Source: Aureococcus anophagefferens
Lineage: Eukaryota > Sar > Pelagophyceae > Pelagomonadales > Pelagomonadaceae
Direction of reading: 5' to 3'
NCBI RefSeq assembly: GCF_000186865.1
Contig: NW_008705562.1
Coordinates: forward strand, 2,328,272 to 2,392,271
Length of the DNA: 64,000 nt
The first letter of the stretch is position 1; every line of letters starts with the position of its first letter. This document shows positions 18,687-29,790 of the stretch, piece by piece. The translations under genes were made by a program, and so were the position numbers. The notes below the pieces were generated by a model. It saw nothing but the letters and a program-made list of their open reading frames with translations. It searched no databases and was not told the DNA's origin.

Positions 18687-18992
18687 TATGTGAAGTATGT
18701 ATGCAGGTAGCGGCCCCTCGGCGTGGTCCGGGGGCCGGGGTCGTGGGGGTCGTGGATGCCGCCGTGCCCGCCCGCCTGGAGGCGGGCGGGTGACGGCGGG
18801 GAAGGTGTCGCCTGCTCGCGCGCGTGTCGCGCGCGAGATCTGGGCGACGCAGGGGGGAGTCGACCTTGCCCGCCCGCGTGCGGCGGACGGGAGCTTGGTG
18901 ACGGTACAGGGGGAACAGGGGGAACAGGTCGTCGACCTTGCGCGCTCGCGTGCGGCGGGCGCGATCTGGGCGACGATGCAGGGCGCGGCGGC
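18687..18992. repeat. Intergenic region with imperfect short direct repeats
   Basis: 306 bp between convergent genes. TCGACCTTGC followed by GCGTGCGGCGG occurs twice about 70 bp apart, and ATCTGGGCGACG occurs twice. A G-rich stretch (GGTCCGGGGGCCGGGGTCG) lies near 18725. No gene is supported here. Confidence 0.5.
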
Positions 18993-21900
18993 CTAGGGGC
19001 AGGTGCCGCAGGCGACGGGACAGGCGACTTTGGCCTTGACCTTGTCGACGTCCTTGCGCTTGCAGCGTTTCTCGGCCTTCTCGGCGACCCACTTACAGGT
19101 TTCCTTTGGGTTCGCCTTCTTCTTTTTGGCCCCGCGCCACGTTTTGCTGTCGACGCAGTCCGGCGCGGGGAGCGACGGAAAGGAGTCGGACTCCCCGCAG
19201 GACCCGCACGCGGCGCGGCACGCGACGCTGGCGGGTACCTTGTCGGCGGACTTCTTTGTGCAGCGCGTCGCTGCGTCCGTGCCGATCCACGCGCACGTGC
19301 GGTCCGCCTTGGTTCCTTGGATCCACGACGTCGAGTCCTCGCAGGGCTCGGCCGCGGACGGCGCGGGCGTCACGGGAGCGCTCGTAGGCTTTTCCGTGGG
19401 CTCGGCCGTGGGCTTGGCTGTGGGCTTGGCCGTCTTGGCCATCGTCGGCTTGGTCGTCGGATCGGCCGTCTTGGCTACGGACGGCGCGGGCGTCACGGGA
19501 GCGCTCGTAGGCTTTTCCGTGGGCTCGGCCGTGGGCTTGGTCACGGGAGCACTCGTAGGCTTTTCCGTGGGGCTGGCCGTGGGCTTGGCTGTGGGCTTGG
19601 CCGTCTTCTTGGTTGTGGGAGGCATCGTCGGCTTGGTCGTTGGATCGGCCGTCTTGGCGACGGGAGCCATCGTGGGACCGGCCGTCGGCTCGGACATCTC
19701 GACCATCGTGGGCTCGAGCGTCTTCGCGACCGGCATCATCGTCGGCTCGAACATCTCCTCGCTCATCGTCGGCTCGCGCGTCTTCATGCCCATGGGTGGC
19801 ATAGTCGGCGCGAGCATCGACGGCGTCATCGTCGGATCCTCGGGCGTGGACGTCGGCGCGTACGTCGACCAGCCCTTGGTGATCTGGTTCGAGCTGCAGA
19901 GGTACCGGGTCTGACACACGCAACCCTGGTCGTCAAAGCGAAGGCCAGCCCCCTCGTCGAAGCCGTAGATGTTCAGCCAGCAACGCGCGTGGTAGTTTCC
20001 GTCCGGCTGATTCCATCCGCGCCCGTTGAACACCTGGCGCAGGAACCACTTGCCGTTGCCGGGGAGAATGCTCGTAAATCCGAGATTTCCCGGCGCTTCG
20101 CCTTCGTAGAGGGCCTGGTCGTAGGAGTTCAAGCTGTGGTCGCGGCATCCGCCGCAGCCGTCCTCGTCGCGGTAGATACCCGCGATGCGAGTGTACTGCT
20201 GTCCGAAAGCGTCGTAGACGGCCGCCGCGTGCTCGTAGTCGCGAGGCACCCAGAGGGACATGCCGTCGGGGCAGTCGTCGACGTCGTCGACGCCGCACGT
20301 GCGCTCCCCTTTGTTCACGGGGAACAGGTCGTACAACTTGTCGTTGACGGCCAGGCAGTGGACGGTGCCGTCCGCGTAGTCGAACTCGCCCTCCTCTTCG
20401 CAGACGGGAGCGCGCGACGGCGCGGCGGTCGTCGGTGCAGGCGAGATCGTCGGCGCGACAGACGGCTCCGGCGTCGTCGGCGCGGGCGTCACGGTCGGCG
20501 CGGCCGTGGGCGGGTCGCCTTGAAGATTGCTCGAGCATAAGTAGCTGGCCGAGCAGATGCCGCAGGACTGGTCGTCGATCGAGAAGCCGACGCCGTCCTC
20601 CCAGCCGTCGTGGTAGGCCGCGGTGAGCCAACAATCGGCGTCGTAGTTCCCGTTGGGCTCGTAGTAGGGCGTGCTCCGCAGGAACCAGGGCGCGTCGCCG
20701 CCGGCGACGCTCTTGAAGCCGACGTTCTCGTCGTCGAGGTCCTCCCACTCCTTTTGAGCTTCGGAGTTCATCGCGACGCGAGTGCAGCCGCCGCAGCCGT
20801 CCTCCGGGCGGTAGATGCCAGTGAGCTTTGTCAGCCAGCCGAAGCGCTCGTAGGTGGCCTTCGCGTGGGCGTAGGACCGCGGCACCTACCAAGCACGGTT
20901 TTTTTCATCGTTTCCCAGCCGAAATCTCTCGAAACCGTCACGGCCACAGGACGCTGCGCCGCGCCCAGATGTCCATGCCCAGCGGGCACGAATTCTCGTC
21001 CGTCCGCTTGCAGGTCCAGGCGCCGTTTTTGACGGGCACGATGTCGACGAGCTCGCGCGGGCTCGGCGCCGGCGTCGCTTTGACCGCCGACGCCTCGGCC
21101 GCGCCGCCTTCGGTGGCGGCCTTGAACTTGCCCGTCGCGAGCCAGCAGCTGTGGCGCGCCTGGCCGTTGCCCTTGGCGATCTCGTGGGACGTGTGGACGT
21201 AGCAGCCGCTGTTGCCCTGACCCCAGATGGCCTCGCATCCCGTCGCGCCGGCGTACGCGCCGCAGAGTTCGAGGCACTCGAGGTGCTCCGCGGCCGTCTT
21301 GAAATTCCCGCCGCGGAGCCGGACGACGCCCGAGTTGACGTCCTGGTAATTCTCCTTGACGCAGAAACCGGCCTGCTCGGCGCCGAACATCAAGGCGCCG
21401 GCGTCGTCGTCCTGCTCGTCGCCGCCAATGAAGAAGCAATGGAGCGTGTGCTCCCCGTACTCGAAGACGCCCGCCTCCGGGCACACGCCGTCGAGCGTCG
21501 GGCGCGCCGTCGGAATCGCGGTCGGAATCGGCGACACCGTGGGCTCCGCGCTGGGCTCCGGCGTCGGGGAGGGGCTCGGCTCGGACGTCGTGGGCGCGGC
21601 GCTCGGCACCGGCGAGATCGTCGGTCGCGCGCTCGGTTCGGCCGAAGGGGGGGAAGACGGCTTCGACGTCGTGGGCGCGCGGGACGGCCCGAAGCCGGCG
21701 ACGCGGTTCGTCGAGCAGACGTAATCGACCGAACAGCGGGCGCAGTTGGCGTCGTCGAGCCGGAAGCCCACGCCCTCCTCCCATCCTTCGTCCCAGTGCG
21801 TCGTGAGCCAGCACCCCGCGTCGTAGTTTCCGTTGGGCTCGTTGAACGGCTCGTTGCGCATGAACCACGGCGCACCTTCGCCGGCGACGCTCGTGAAGCC

Positions 21901-24900
21901 GACGTTGTCCGCGTCGAGCGCTTCCCACGCGCGCTGGTCGTGCGAATTCATGGCCACGCGCTGGCAACCTAAAAGCAGGGGATCTGTCCGTGTTTCCAAA
22001 CTCGTCGGACGCTGGCGACGCGCCGCCGCAGCCGTTCTCGGTTCTGTAGACGCCGATGGTCCCCGTCGACTCGTAGCCGAAGCGGTCCAGTCCCAGCTTG
22101 GCGTGCTCGATGTTGCGCGGAACCCACAAGTCGAATCCCGCGGGGCAGCTATTCTCGTCCGTGTGGCGGCACGTCCGCTCGCCGCCCTTGACGGGGAAGA
22201 AGTCGACCAGCTCGCCGTTGAGCTCGATGCAGTGGAGCCGGCCGCCCTTGTACGCGCGGACGCCCGGGATGCCCTCGCAGACGTGCTGCTCCGTGGGCGC
22301 GAAGGTGGCCGTCGGCACGAAGGACGGCGCGTGAGAGACGGTCGGCGCGAGCGTCGGCGCCGGCGTCGGCGCGTGCGAGACGGTCGGTTCGAGCGTCGGC
22401 GCCGGCGTGGGAGACGTCGTGGGCGCGTGAGACACCGTCGGCGCGTGCGACGGCGTCGGCGACGGCGCGGCCGTGGGCCCCACGTGGAAGACGTCGCCGA
22501 TCTCGAGCAGGTCGGGGAAGTTCCCGCGATTCGGGATGACGAAGTCGAGCTCGTCCTCGCGGACGCCCATGAACTGCGCGAGCGGATGCCACATGGACTC
22601 CCAGGGCGTCGACCTACGCATGACGCTGATGATCATTCCCCGCCCCGAAACTCTCAAAAAGTCGTGCCCACAGGACGCTGGCATCGACGGGATGATGCGC
22701 CCGCGGTCCGGCGAGTAGTTGAGGTCGCCGTCCGGCCCGAGCGTCTCCGGGTAGCGGCCGTGGATGGTGGAGTTGTTCAACCCGCCCCCCACGATGAAAT
22801 GGTGCCCGCCCCAGCCGTGGTCCGTGCCCGCGCCGTTCCACGTCAGCGTGCGCCCGAAGTCCGACATGGTCACGATGGCGACGTCCTCGAAGATGCCCTG
22901 GGCCTTCATCTCGTCCGCGAAGGCCGCGACGGCGTCGTCGATCTCCTCGAGGCGCATGGGCAGCGCGTCGAGCGTGCCGTGGTTGTCGAAGCCGCCGATC
23001 TCGACGAAGAAGGCCGCGCGCTCGTGCTCCAACGCGTCGCGCTTTGTGACGATGCGCGCGACGTCCTCGAAGCGGCGGCCGAGGCCCGTGTCGGGGAAGT
23101 CCGTGACCATGCCGTCGTCGCCCTCGAAGATGCCCGAGATCTCCTCCGCGTGGCGGATCGCCGGCCCGAAGAGGCCCGCGAAGGTGTCGGCGAAGACCGA
23201 CGAGCTCTCATTCTGCAGCAACAAGCCGATCTCCTCCTTGAGCTCGTCGTAGTCGATGAGACGCGAGAAGCCGTCGTCGGCGTTGAGGTCGATGACCTCC
23301 GCGTGCCCGGAGCCCTCGAGCGCCTTCTGCAGGCCGTTGAGGCTGTAGCCCACGGCGTTGAGCGGGTCGTCGCGGACCTTCGGGTCCGCGAGGGCGCTGA
23401 GGATGCGGCCGAGCACGCCCTTGGCCGACATGTTGTCGGAGACGACGGTCTGGGCCAAGCGTTGCTGCACGTCGTGCGCGCCGATGGACGGCGGCGTCCG
23501 CTTCGCGCCGGAGCGGTACTCCGCGAGCGTGAGCGGCTCGACCAACGACCCGATGTTCGCGAAGAAGCTCGCGTCGCCGGTCTCGTAGAGGCCGTGGATT
23601 TTATCCAGCGACGGGTGTACGCCAAAGGTGTCGCACGGCTGGTCGGAGCCGGGAGCGATCGAGCGGTACTCGCTCATCTCGAAAGGCATCTCCGCGATGG
23701 CTCCACGGTAGTCGACGTAGTCGCCCGCGACGGCGCAGTCGCCCGTCGGCGCCAGCATCGTGTAGCTGTCCGCGCCACCGTTCAAGAAGAGAAGAACGAC
23801 GGCCTTGTACTTGCGCGTCGGCGGGTCGCTGTAGACCTCGTCGTCGCGCGCGCCGACGGGCTCGTGCGCGTTCGTCGCGTGGAACTCGGGCGCGAGCGTG
23901 AAGAGGCGCTGCGCGAGCTGGAGCCGCGCGTTTGGGCCGCCGAGCATGGGCTTGTCGACGGCGTCGAGGATGACCGCGCGGCTGTGGTCGCTGAGGCGGC
24001 CCTCGGTGAGGAGCACGTCGAGGTCGTCGACGGCGTCGACGAACGACGCGTCGCACCGGGGCACGTCGCAGTAGTCCCACTTCGTCTTCTTCTCGGTCGT
24101 GAAGCACCACGCGCGCGCGCGGTTCTTGCCCGACTTCGGCTGCCGGCAGAAGTTGTGGCCCGCGAGCTCCGGGTGGCCGTCGGGCGTGTGCTTGTGCTGG
24201 TGGGGCTTCTGCGAGTCCCAGCGCTGGCACGCGAGGCCCGAGCGCGTCTTCGCGATCGAGCCCCGGTAGTCGCGCTGGTCCACTTCTCGCGAGCACTCCT
24301 TGGTCCGGTCGGGCACCGGCGGCGCGTACGCGAGGCCGCCGCCCGCCGGCCAGCGGTTGCAATTGCCCGTGCCGCCGCCGAAGCCGCGGTCGCAGCGGCT
24401 CAGGCCGTGGCGAATGAGCGAGTACAACCCGTTCGCGAGGCCGATGAGGCGCGCGCCCTCCATGACCTGCGCCTCGGGCGCGACGAGCCCGCGGCGCGCG
24501 ACCGCGCCTTGGGGCGCGTAGTCGGGCAGATAGTAGGAGAAGACGCTCGGCGCCTCGTGGACCATCTGCCCGATCTTCCGGTCCATGCCCTCGAGCTCGA
24601 CCTCGCGGCCGTCCAGGCTGTCGAGCTCCATCGCGCGCATGAAGTGGAGCACCTTGAGCAGCGGCTCGCGGAGCCGGCCGTGCGTGGGGTCCGCGAGCAG
24701 CGCCGGCGACGTCGCCTCGCGGTCCAACAGGATCGCGGCGAGCGTCGCGGCGAGGTCGCCGTACTGCCCGGTTCCGAAGCCGGCGTAGGATCCCGCGCGG
24801 AACGCGTCGACGACGGCCGCGACGTAGCGCGGCGACGGGTTCGACGTCGAAAAGCGCTGCAGGAGCAGCTTGGCGACGAACGGCGCGACGTTCGGGTGCT

Positions 24901-27900
24901 CGAAGACGCCGTCGATGAACGCCTCGGTCTCGAAGCGCGCGGCTTGCTTCGACGGGCTTCCGGTGAAGGGCACGAAGTGGGGCGCGTTGCGGAACGAGTA
25001 CCCGCCGGCGACCTGGACCGTGGCGACGACGTTTTTGAGGTAGGCCTTGTTGCCCACGGTGTCGTCGAGCACGAAGATCGTGTCGACGTCGACGCCGTCG
25101 CTCCGCGAATAGGCCGCGACGCCGTCGACCTCGCCGTAGAACGCGTAGGCCGCGTGGTCCGCCGGGTTTCCGACGGGCGAGCCGATCTTGAGCTTGTCGA
25201 GCGCGTCCTCGCGCGACGGGATGGCGGCGAAGGCCGCGGACTCGACGGCCGTCGCGGGGCAGAGGCACGTGACACCCTGGCGGAGGCAGTCCGAGCCGCA
25301 GTCGTCCGCGTCCGCCGTCGGGAACGCGCCTTCCTCCCACGGCACGCGGAAGAGGCGGTTCGAGTCGACGTCGAGCCACCAGGCCGTCGGGGTGATTTCG
25401 CACGTCGGAACAGAGCAGAGCTCCCAGCGGGTTTCCGCGCCGTCCGCACTGTAGCACCAGGCGCCGGGTTCGCCGTCCGGGTTGCGGCAGTAGTTGTGGT
25501 CGCCGAGGCCCGCGTCCGGGTAGTTCTCGGGCGTGCGCGAGTGGCCGTTGGGCGTCTGAGAGGTCCACTTCTGGCACGTCTTCCCGAATCTGTTCACGGA
25601 GATTGTGCCGCGGTAGTCGCTCTCGTCGGGCCTGGCGGCGCAGGCCGTCCCGTCGCCGCCGCCGCCGTTGGCGTGGACGACGTTCACCGCGCCGCTGCTC
25701 GCGATCTGCACGCCGAGCGCGCAGGCGCCCTCCCGGGGCAGTGCCGCCGTGCCGTCCCAGAAGGGCGCGCGCGGGTCGGCGCAGAGGCCGTACTGGTCCT
25801 CCCAGATCGCGGCTTCCGGGTTCTCGAACCACGCGAGGTTGACGCACGCGGGCGGCGCGTACTCGTAGACCGCCGTCGCGCCGCGGCGCCGGTCCTCGAC
25901 GACGGCGACGCGCTTCGTCGCGAACGACGTCGCGGGGAGCGACTCCGCGAGCGTCACGGTCCGGGGAAACTTGCACGCGCCGTCCGCGTCCGCCGCGCAG
26001 AGCGCCGCGTGGAGCGGGTTCGCGGCGTCGAGGACTGGAGCGTCATCGACGGACGACCCGACGTAGGTGAAGACGGCGCCGGCGTCCGCATGGGGAATGT
26101 CGACGCAGAGCGGCGCCCCGTCGCCGACGTAGCCGCCCGTGAGATCGGACTTGGGGAACGGGTCGCGACGAGAGGCGACGAGTTCGAGGTCGTCGATGAA
26201 GTTCTCGTTGCGGAAGGCCTCGACGCCGCCGCGGAGCTTGGGGACGTCGAAACCCGTCCACGCGCGCGCGCCCGTGAGGATGTCGTCGCCGTCGTAGGTC
26301 TCGTAGCCGGTGAACGTGCCGTCGTCGTTCATCTCGCGGAGGCCGATGGTGAAGAGCTGGAGAAACTCGCGCGCGAAGTTCTCGTCGGGGAACGCGTCGC
26401 CGCCTTGGTACTGCTCGGACCCCAGGAACGTCAGGTAGACGGCCATCATCGGGCTCGCGGCGATGTCGCGGAGCACGTCGCGCAGGTTGCCGAAGGCGTG
26501 CTCGACGAAGATGTCGTAGTACTTCAGCCAGACCTCGATCTCCTCGTTCGCTTCCCCGACGCCGTCGACGGCGACGACGTAGATGTGCGAGAGCGCCCAG
26601 GCCATGCGCTGGCGGAGCTGGTCCTCGGCGTCTAAGGCGATGTTCGTGAAGACCATGCCCTTGCCGTTGCGGCGGTCGTAGCGGACCTCGACGCCGCTCT
26701 GGCCGTCGAAGTTCCGGTTGTACCACCAGCTGTACTTGGCCCCGAGCGTCTCGTCCGCGCCGGCCTCGCCGGCGTCGCAGGTCTCCGTCATGAGCGGCGT
26801 CGCGCGCTTGCGGAAGTAGTCGCGGTGCAGCGTCGCCGGGAGCGCCATCTGCTCCTCGATCCAGCCGCGCTTGTCGCCGCCGAAGTGGTCGACGAGGTCG
26901 GCGATGGTGTCCGTCGTGGGTCCGAATGTCGCCGCGCCAAGGAAGCGACTCGCGGCCGCGCGCGGCTTCTCCGCGGCGCCGCCCTCGAACCCCACGACCC
27001 AGAGCCCCTCCGGCAGATCCGCGGCGCAGCCTCCCGCGTCGCAGGCGACGGCGAGCGGCGCGGGCATGACGCCCTCCCAGGGGAAGCCGCCGTAGCTGCG
27101 CGCGACGACGACGTTCTCCGTGTCGTTGTGGTACGCGAGGTGGAGCACCTGGTGCGCGCCGGACTCGGGCAGCTTGCGGTAGCCCGCGGCGACGGGCTTC
27201 GGAAAGCCCTCGTAGGTGACCTCGTTCTCGCGGCGGCCCGCGGCGGCGCGGCCCGCGACGTAGCCGGAGACGAGCGCGAAGCCGAGCGTGTTGCCCGGCG
27301 CGGCGTAGGTCTGCCCGAAGGGGCTCGCGGCCGCGTTGCCCGCGGCGTAGATCTTGGACGTGCCGACGACCTTCATGTCCTTGTCGGCCTTGGGGCCCAT
27401 CTTCGTGTCGATGGACCCGAAATTCAGCGGGCGCACGTAGAGCGCGTCGTTCGCGAAGGGCTGCGTGAGCGGATTGCCTCGCACGTCGTCGGGCGGCGAT
27501 GTGCCCAGATATACGAACGCGAACTGCCACCAGGCGATGGACGAGTCGTAGGCCGTCGTCCCCGGCACGCCGCGGCCCATGGGGTCGTCGCCGTCGCCCG
27601 CGGCCGCGGCGTTGAAGTCGTCGAGCGTCGCGCGGAGGTTCGCGCCAAAGTCCGCGTGGAGCGCGTCGTAGGAGAACCAGGACGCGGCCTCGACGTCGGC
27701 CGCCGCGAAGGAGACGTTCGTCGCGACCGTGTCCGGCGAGTCGATGAGGTAGGAATACGTCGCCTTGGCGGCGTCGCCATAGACGAGGAAGAGCTGGGAC
27801 GAGTCGGCCGCGTCCCTCACCGTGCTCTCGCCGTCGTCGTCGACGACGCGGTCGACGTGGAACTCGCCGCGCTGGTTGTAGGAGAGGGCTTCGTTGTAGA

Positions 27901-29300
27901 CGCGACGACCGAGGCGGTCGACGACGAAGAAGTCGCCGCCGGGCTGGCCGTACCAGAGGAACCAGATCGTGTTCGCGCCCGTCGCGTCGACCTCGTACAT
28001 CCAGCTGTTGCCCTTGTTGACGACGGCGACGCCCGGCAGGTCCTCGAGCGCGTCGAGGGCCGCGCCTTTCGAGTCGGGCGACGCGCACGTGCCGACGACT
28101 TCCGCCTCGAGGCCGTGGTTGTTCTTGGCGGCGCCGAGGCCGCGGATCTTGCCGCCCGTCGCGAAGACGACGCCGCGCGCCGCCTCGACGACGACGCCCG
28201 GCCCGCCGCCGAGGGACGACGCGGTGACGACGACGGAGCCGTCGGCGCGCTCCTCGACGCGGTCGGCGACGTAGCCCTCGAGCGTGCGGTCCGCGCCCGC
28301 GGCCACCTGGAGCGCGGGCAGCAGCTCCGCGCCGGCGAGGGCCGCGCCGTCGCGCGACGCGCGCAGCACGCGGCCGCGCGGGAGCCGGTTGCGCGGGTAC
28401 GTGTCGGCGCCGTAGTAGTCCGGGAAGGCTTGTCCCTCCATGTCGTACTGGAGCGTCCAGTTGAAGACGTGCGCGTCCTGGAGGGAGCGCATGGCGTCCG
28501 GCGCGTGGGTCCAGAAGGTCCGGAGGCCCTCCTCGGCCCAGGCCGGCGCGCCGCCGAAGGGGTAGGCGATCTGGGACGCGTGGGCGACGAAGTCGTCCTG
28601 CGGGTCCGCGCCGTCGTCGTTGAGGATGTTGTTCGGAATCCAGAGCCAACCGCCAGAGTAGGCCGTCGTGACGTCCGCGAGGCTCGCGGCGAGGACCGTG
28701 ACCTACCAAGTGCGTCGGTAACGATTTTTTTTCGTTTTCCCGGTCGAAAGCTCTCGAAAATCATCACGGCCGCAGGACGCTGACCGTGACTTGCGCCGCG
28801 GGGTCCTCCTCGCGCGCGGCCCAGGCCGCCGCGGCGCCCGCGAGGCCCGCGCCGACGACGAGCACGTCCGTCTCGTAGACCGCCGCGGCGGGCGACGGCG
28901 CGGCCGTCGCGGGCGTCGGCGCGGCCGAGCCTTCGGCCGTGAGGGTGCAGGGCTCCGCGATGGTCACGGGGCCGTAGCCGCGGGCGAAGCCCGCCTTGAG
29001 CGTGAGCTCGCCGGACGCCGGCGCCGCGAGCGACGCCGCCGTCGCGGCGGAGTGGCGCCGGCCGCCGCAGGAGCCGCCGGCGAAGGCGCCGGGCTGGGAC
29101 GCCTCGAGGAGCCAGAGCGACCCGGCGGGCGCCGCGAGCGTGACGTCGAGCGCCTCGCCGGGCGCGAACGTGCCGCCGCACTGGAGCGGCGAGCCGTCGG
29201 CCCGCGTGATGACGAAGTCGGCGAAGTTGAAGGCCGATTCCGCCTCGGCGGGCAGGCCGGCCATGAGGATGGACCTGTGAGCAGTATGCGTCCGGGGCAT
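18993..29300 (-). CDS. Giant FAD-dehydrogenase / DUF1800 / kringle / DUF1501 / Cys-rich repeat protein
   Basis: Exons 28791-29300, 22689-28702, 22024-22613, 20965-21968 and 18993-20885 join in one frame of 3,336 codons. In order: an unrecognised beta-type N-terminus; a flavoprotein domain (FAD loop VLVVGAGLAGAAAAWAA, then GGWLWIPNN and YAAPGNTLGFALVSGYVAGR); DUF1800 from RFLGAATFGPTTDTIADLVD, with FAREFLQLFTIGLREM and RFETEAFIDGVF, interrupted by one kringle near 25400-25640 and followed by another near 24050-24300 (both with DYRG, WC and paired Cys); DUF1501 (LLFLNGGADSYTMLAPTG, then VTMSDFGRTLTWNGAGTDHG); three modules with WVPR, GCGGC and PNGNYDA; a PAN-like domain; Pro/Thr linkers; two C-terminal ShK-like domains ending CPVACGTCP. 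Probably secreted or cell-surface, but no signal peptide is seen at 29300, so a 5' exon may be missing. In bacteria DUF1800 and DUF1501 are neighbouring genes; here they are fused. Confidence 0.85.
20886..20964 (-). mobile_element. Introner-like intron (family B) with GC donor
   Basis: 79 nt. After a diverged 9-bp flank it begins AGCGTCCTGTGGCCGTGACG and ends CTTGGTAG on the minus strand, matching 28703-28790. Splicing from the GC donor rebuilds DIWVPRSYAH, the same WVPR motif present in the sister modules, which supports the GC donor. Confidence 0.75.
21969..22023 (-). mobile_element. Short diverged intron of the giant gene, GC donor
   Basis: 55 nt. It contains GTCGCCAGCGTCC near its 5' end, while the downstream exon starts GTTGCCAGC, a likely decayed target duplication. 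Only a GC donor four bases upstream of the duplicated GT keeps the frame. The result GCGGCQRVAMNS matches the sister module GCGGCTRVAMNS. Confidence 0.6.
22614..22688 (-). mobile_element. Introner-like intron (family B) in the DUF1501 domain
   Basis: 75 nt, flanked by GTCGATGCC and GTCGACGCC (8 of 9). It begins AGCGTCCTGTGGGCACGACT and ends GCGTAG. The GT of the first repeat is the donor. Its length is a multiple of three without a stop, so reading through it stays open; splicing gives RIIPSTPWESMW. Confidence 0.8.
28703..28790 (-). mobile_element. Introner-like intron (family B) in the FAD domain
   Basis: 88 nt, flanked by a perfect 9-bp repeat GTCACGGTC whose GT is the donor. It begins AGCGTCCTGCGGCCGTGATG and ends CTTGGTAG. 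The unspliced frame hits a stop at once; splicing joins AAQVTV to LAASLADV across the Rossmann fold. Confidence 0.85.
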
Positions 29301-29790
29301 CTTGGATTTGATTAATTTCGTATTCTACACTCTCTAGCCCGTACATCACAATGAAGGCGCGCGGCTCCGATTCGATGGCGGCTCGGGTTCAACGACGTGC
29401 GAACGATCCCCCGCGCGCGCGATTCGATTGAAACTGGACGCCGCTCACTTGCCCGACAGCCAATTCTTGTCCGCATTGGACCTTGGAGGGATGGGCGATA
29501 CCCTTGCCCGCGAGGGCCGCGATCAGAATGCGCTTGACTGTCATCGTTCGTCGAGGGGGCGGCTCGTGGTTCGAGCCGCTTGCTGTTGTGGTCGTGTCGT
29601 GTAGACGCTTTGCTTGGTGCCGGTTATACCAGCGTTGCTGTGTGCCGAATGAACGGCTTGCTGTTGACGCGCGCGGGGCGTCTCCTGTGTCTGGAAGACT
29701 CAACGAGGAAGTTGCCCGGCGCGCGCGAGTTCAGGTTGCGGTGTTGCAGTCCCTTGCGTGCTCAAGGAGCCATGCAGGGTCGGCAATGGG
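29301..29790. other. Upstream region of the giant gene, possible 5' exon
   Basis: 490 bp, clearly less GC-rich than the genes. On the minus strand a short frame starting MTVKRILIAALAGKGIA ends at a good donor (CAA followed by GTGAGC near 29426), and an AG lies directly before the ATG at 29300. So a small signal-bearing first exon is possible but weak. Nothing else is seen. Confidence 0.3.

Noticed and set aside
21833..26635. 1,600-codon plus-strand open frame opposite the giant gene
   Set aside because: High-GC shadow: Arg/Val/Glu-rich translation without domains, while the minus strand gives clear DUF1800/DUF1501/kringle motifs.
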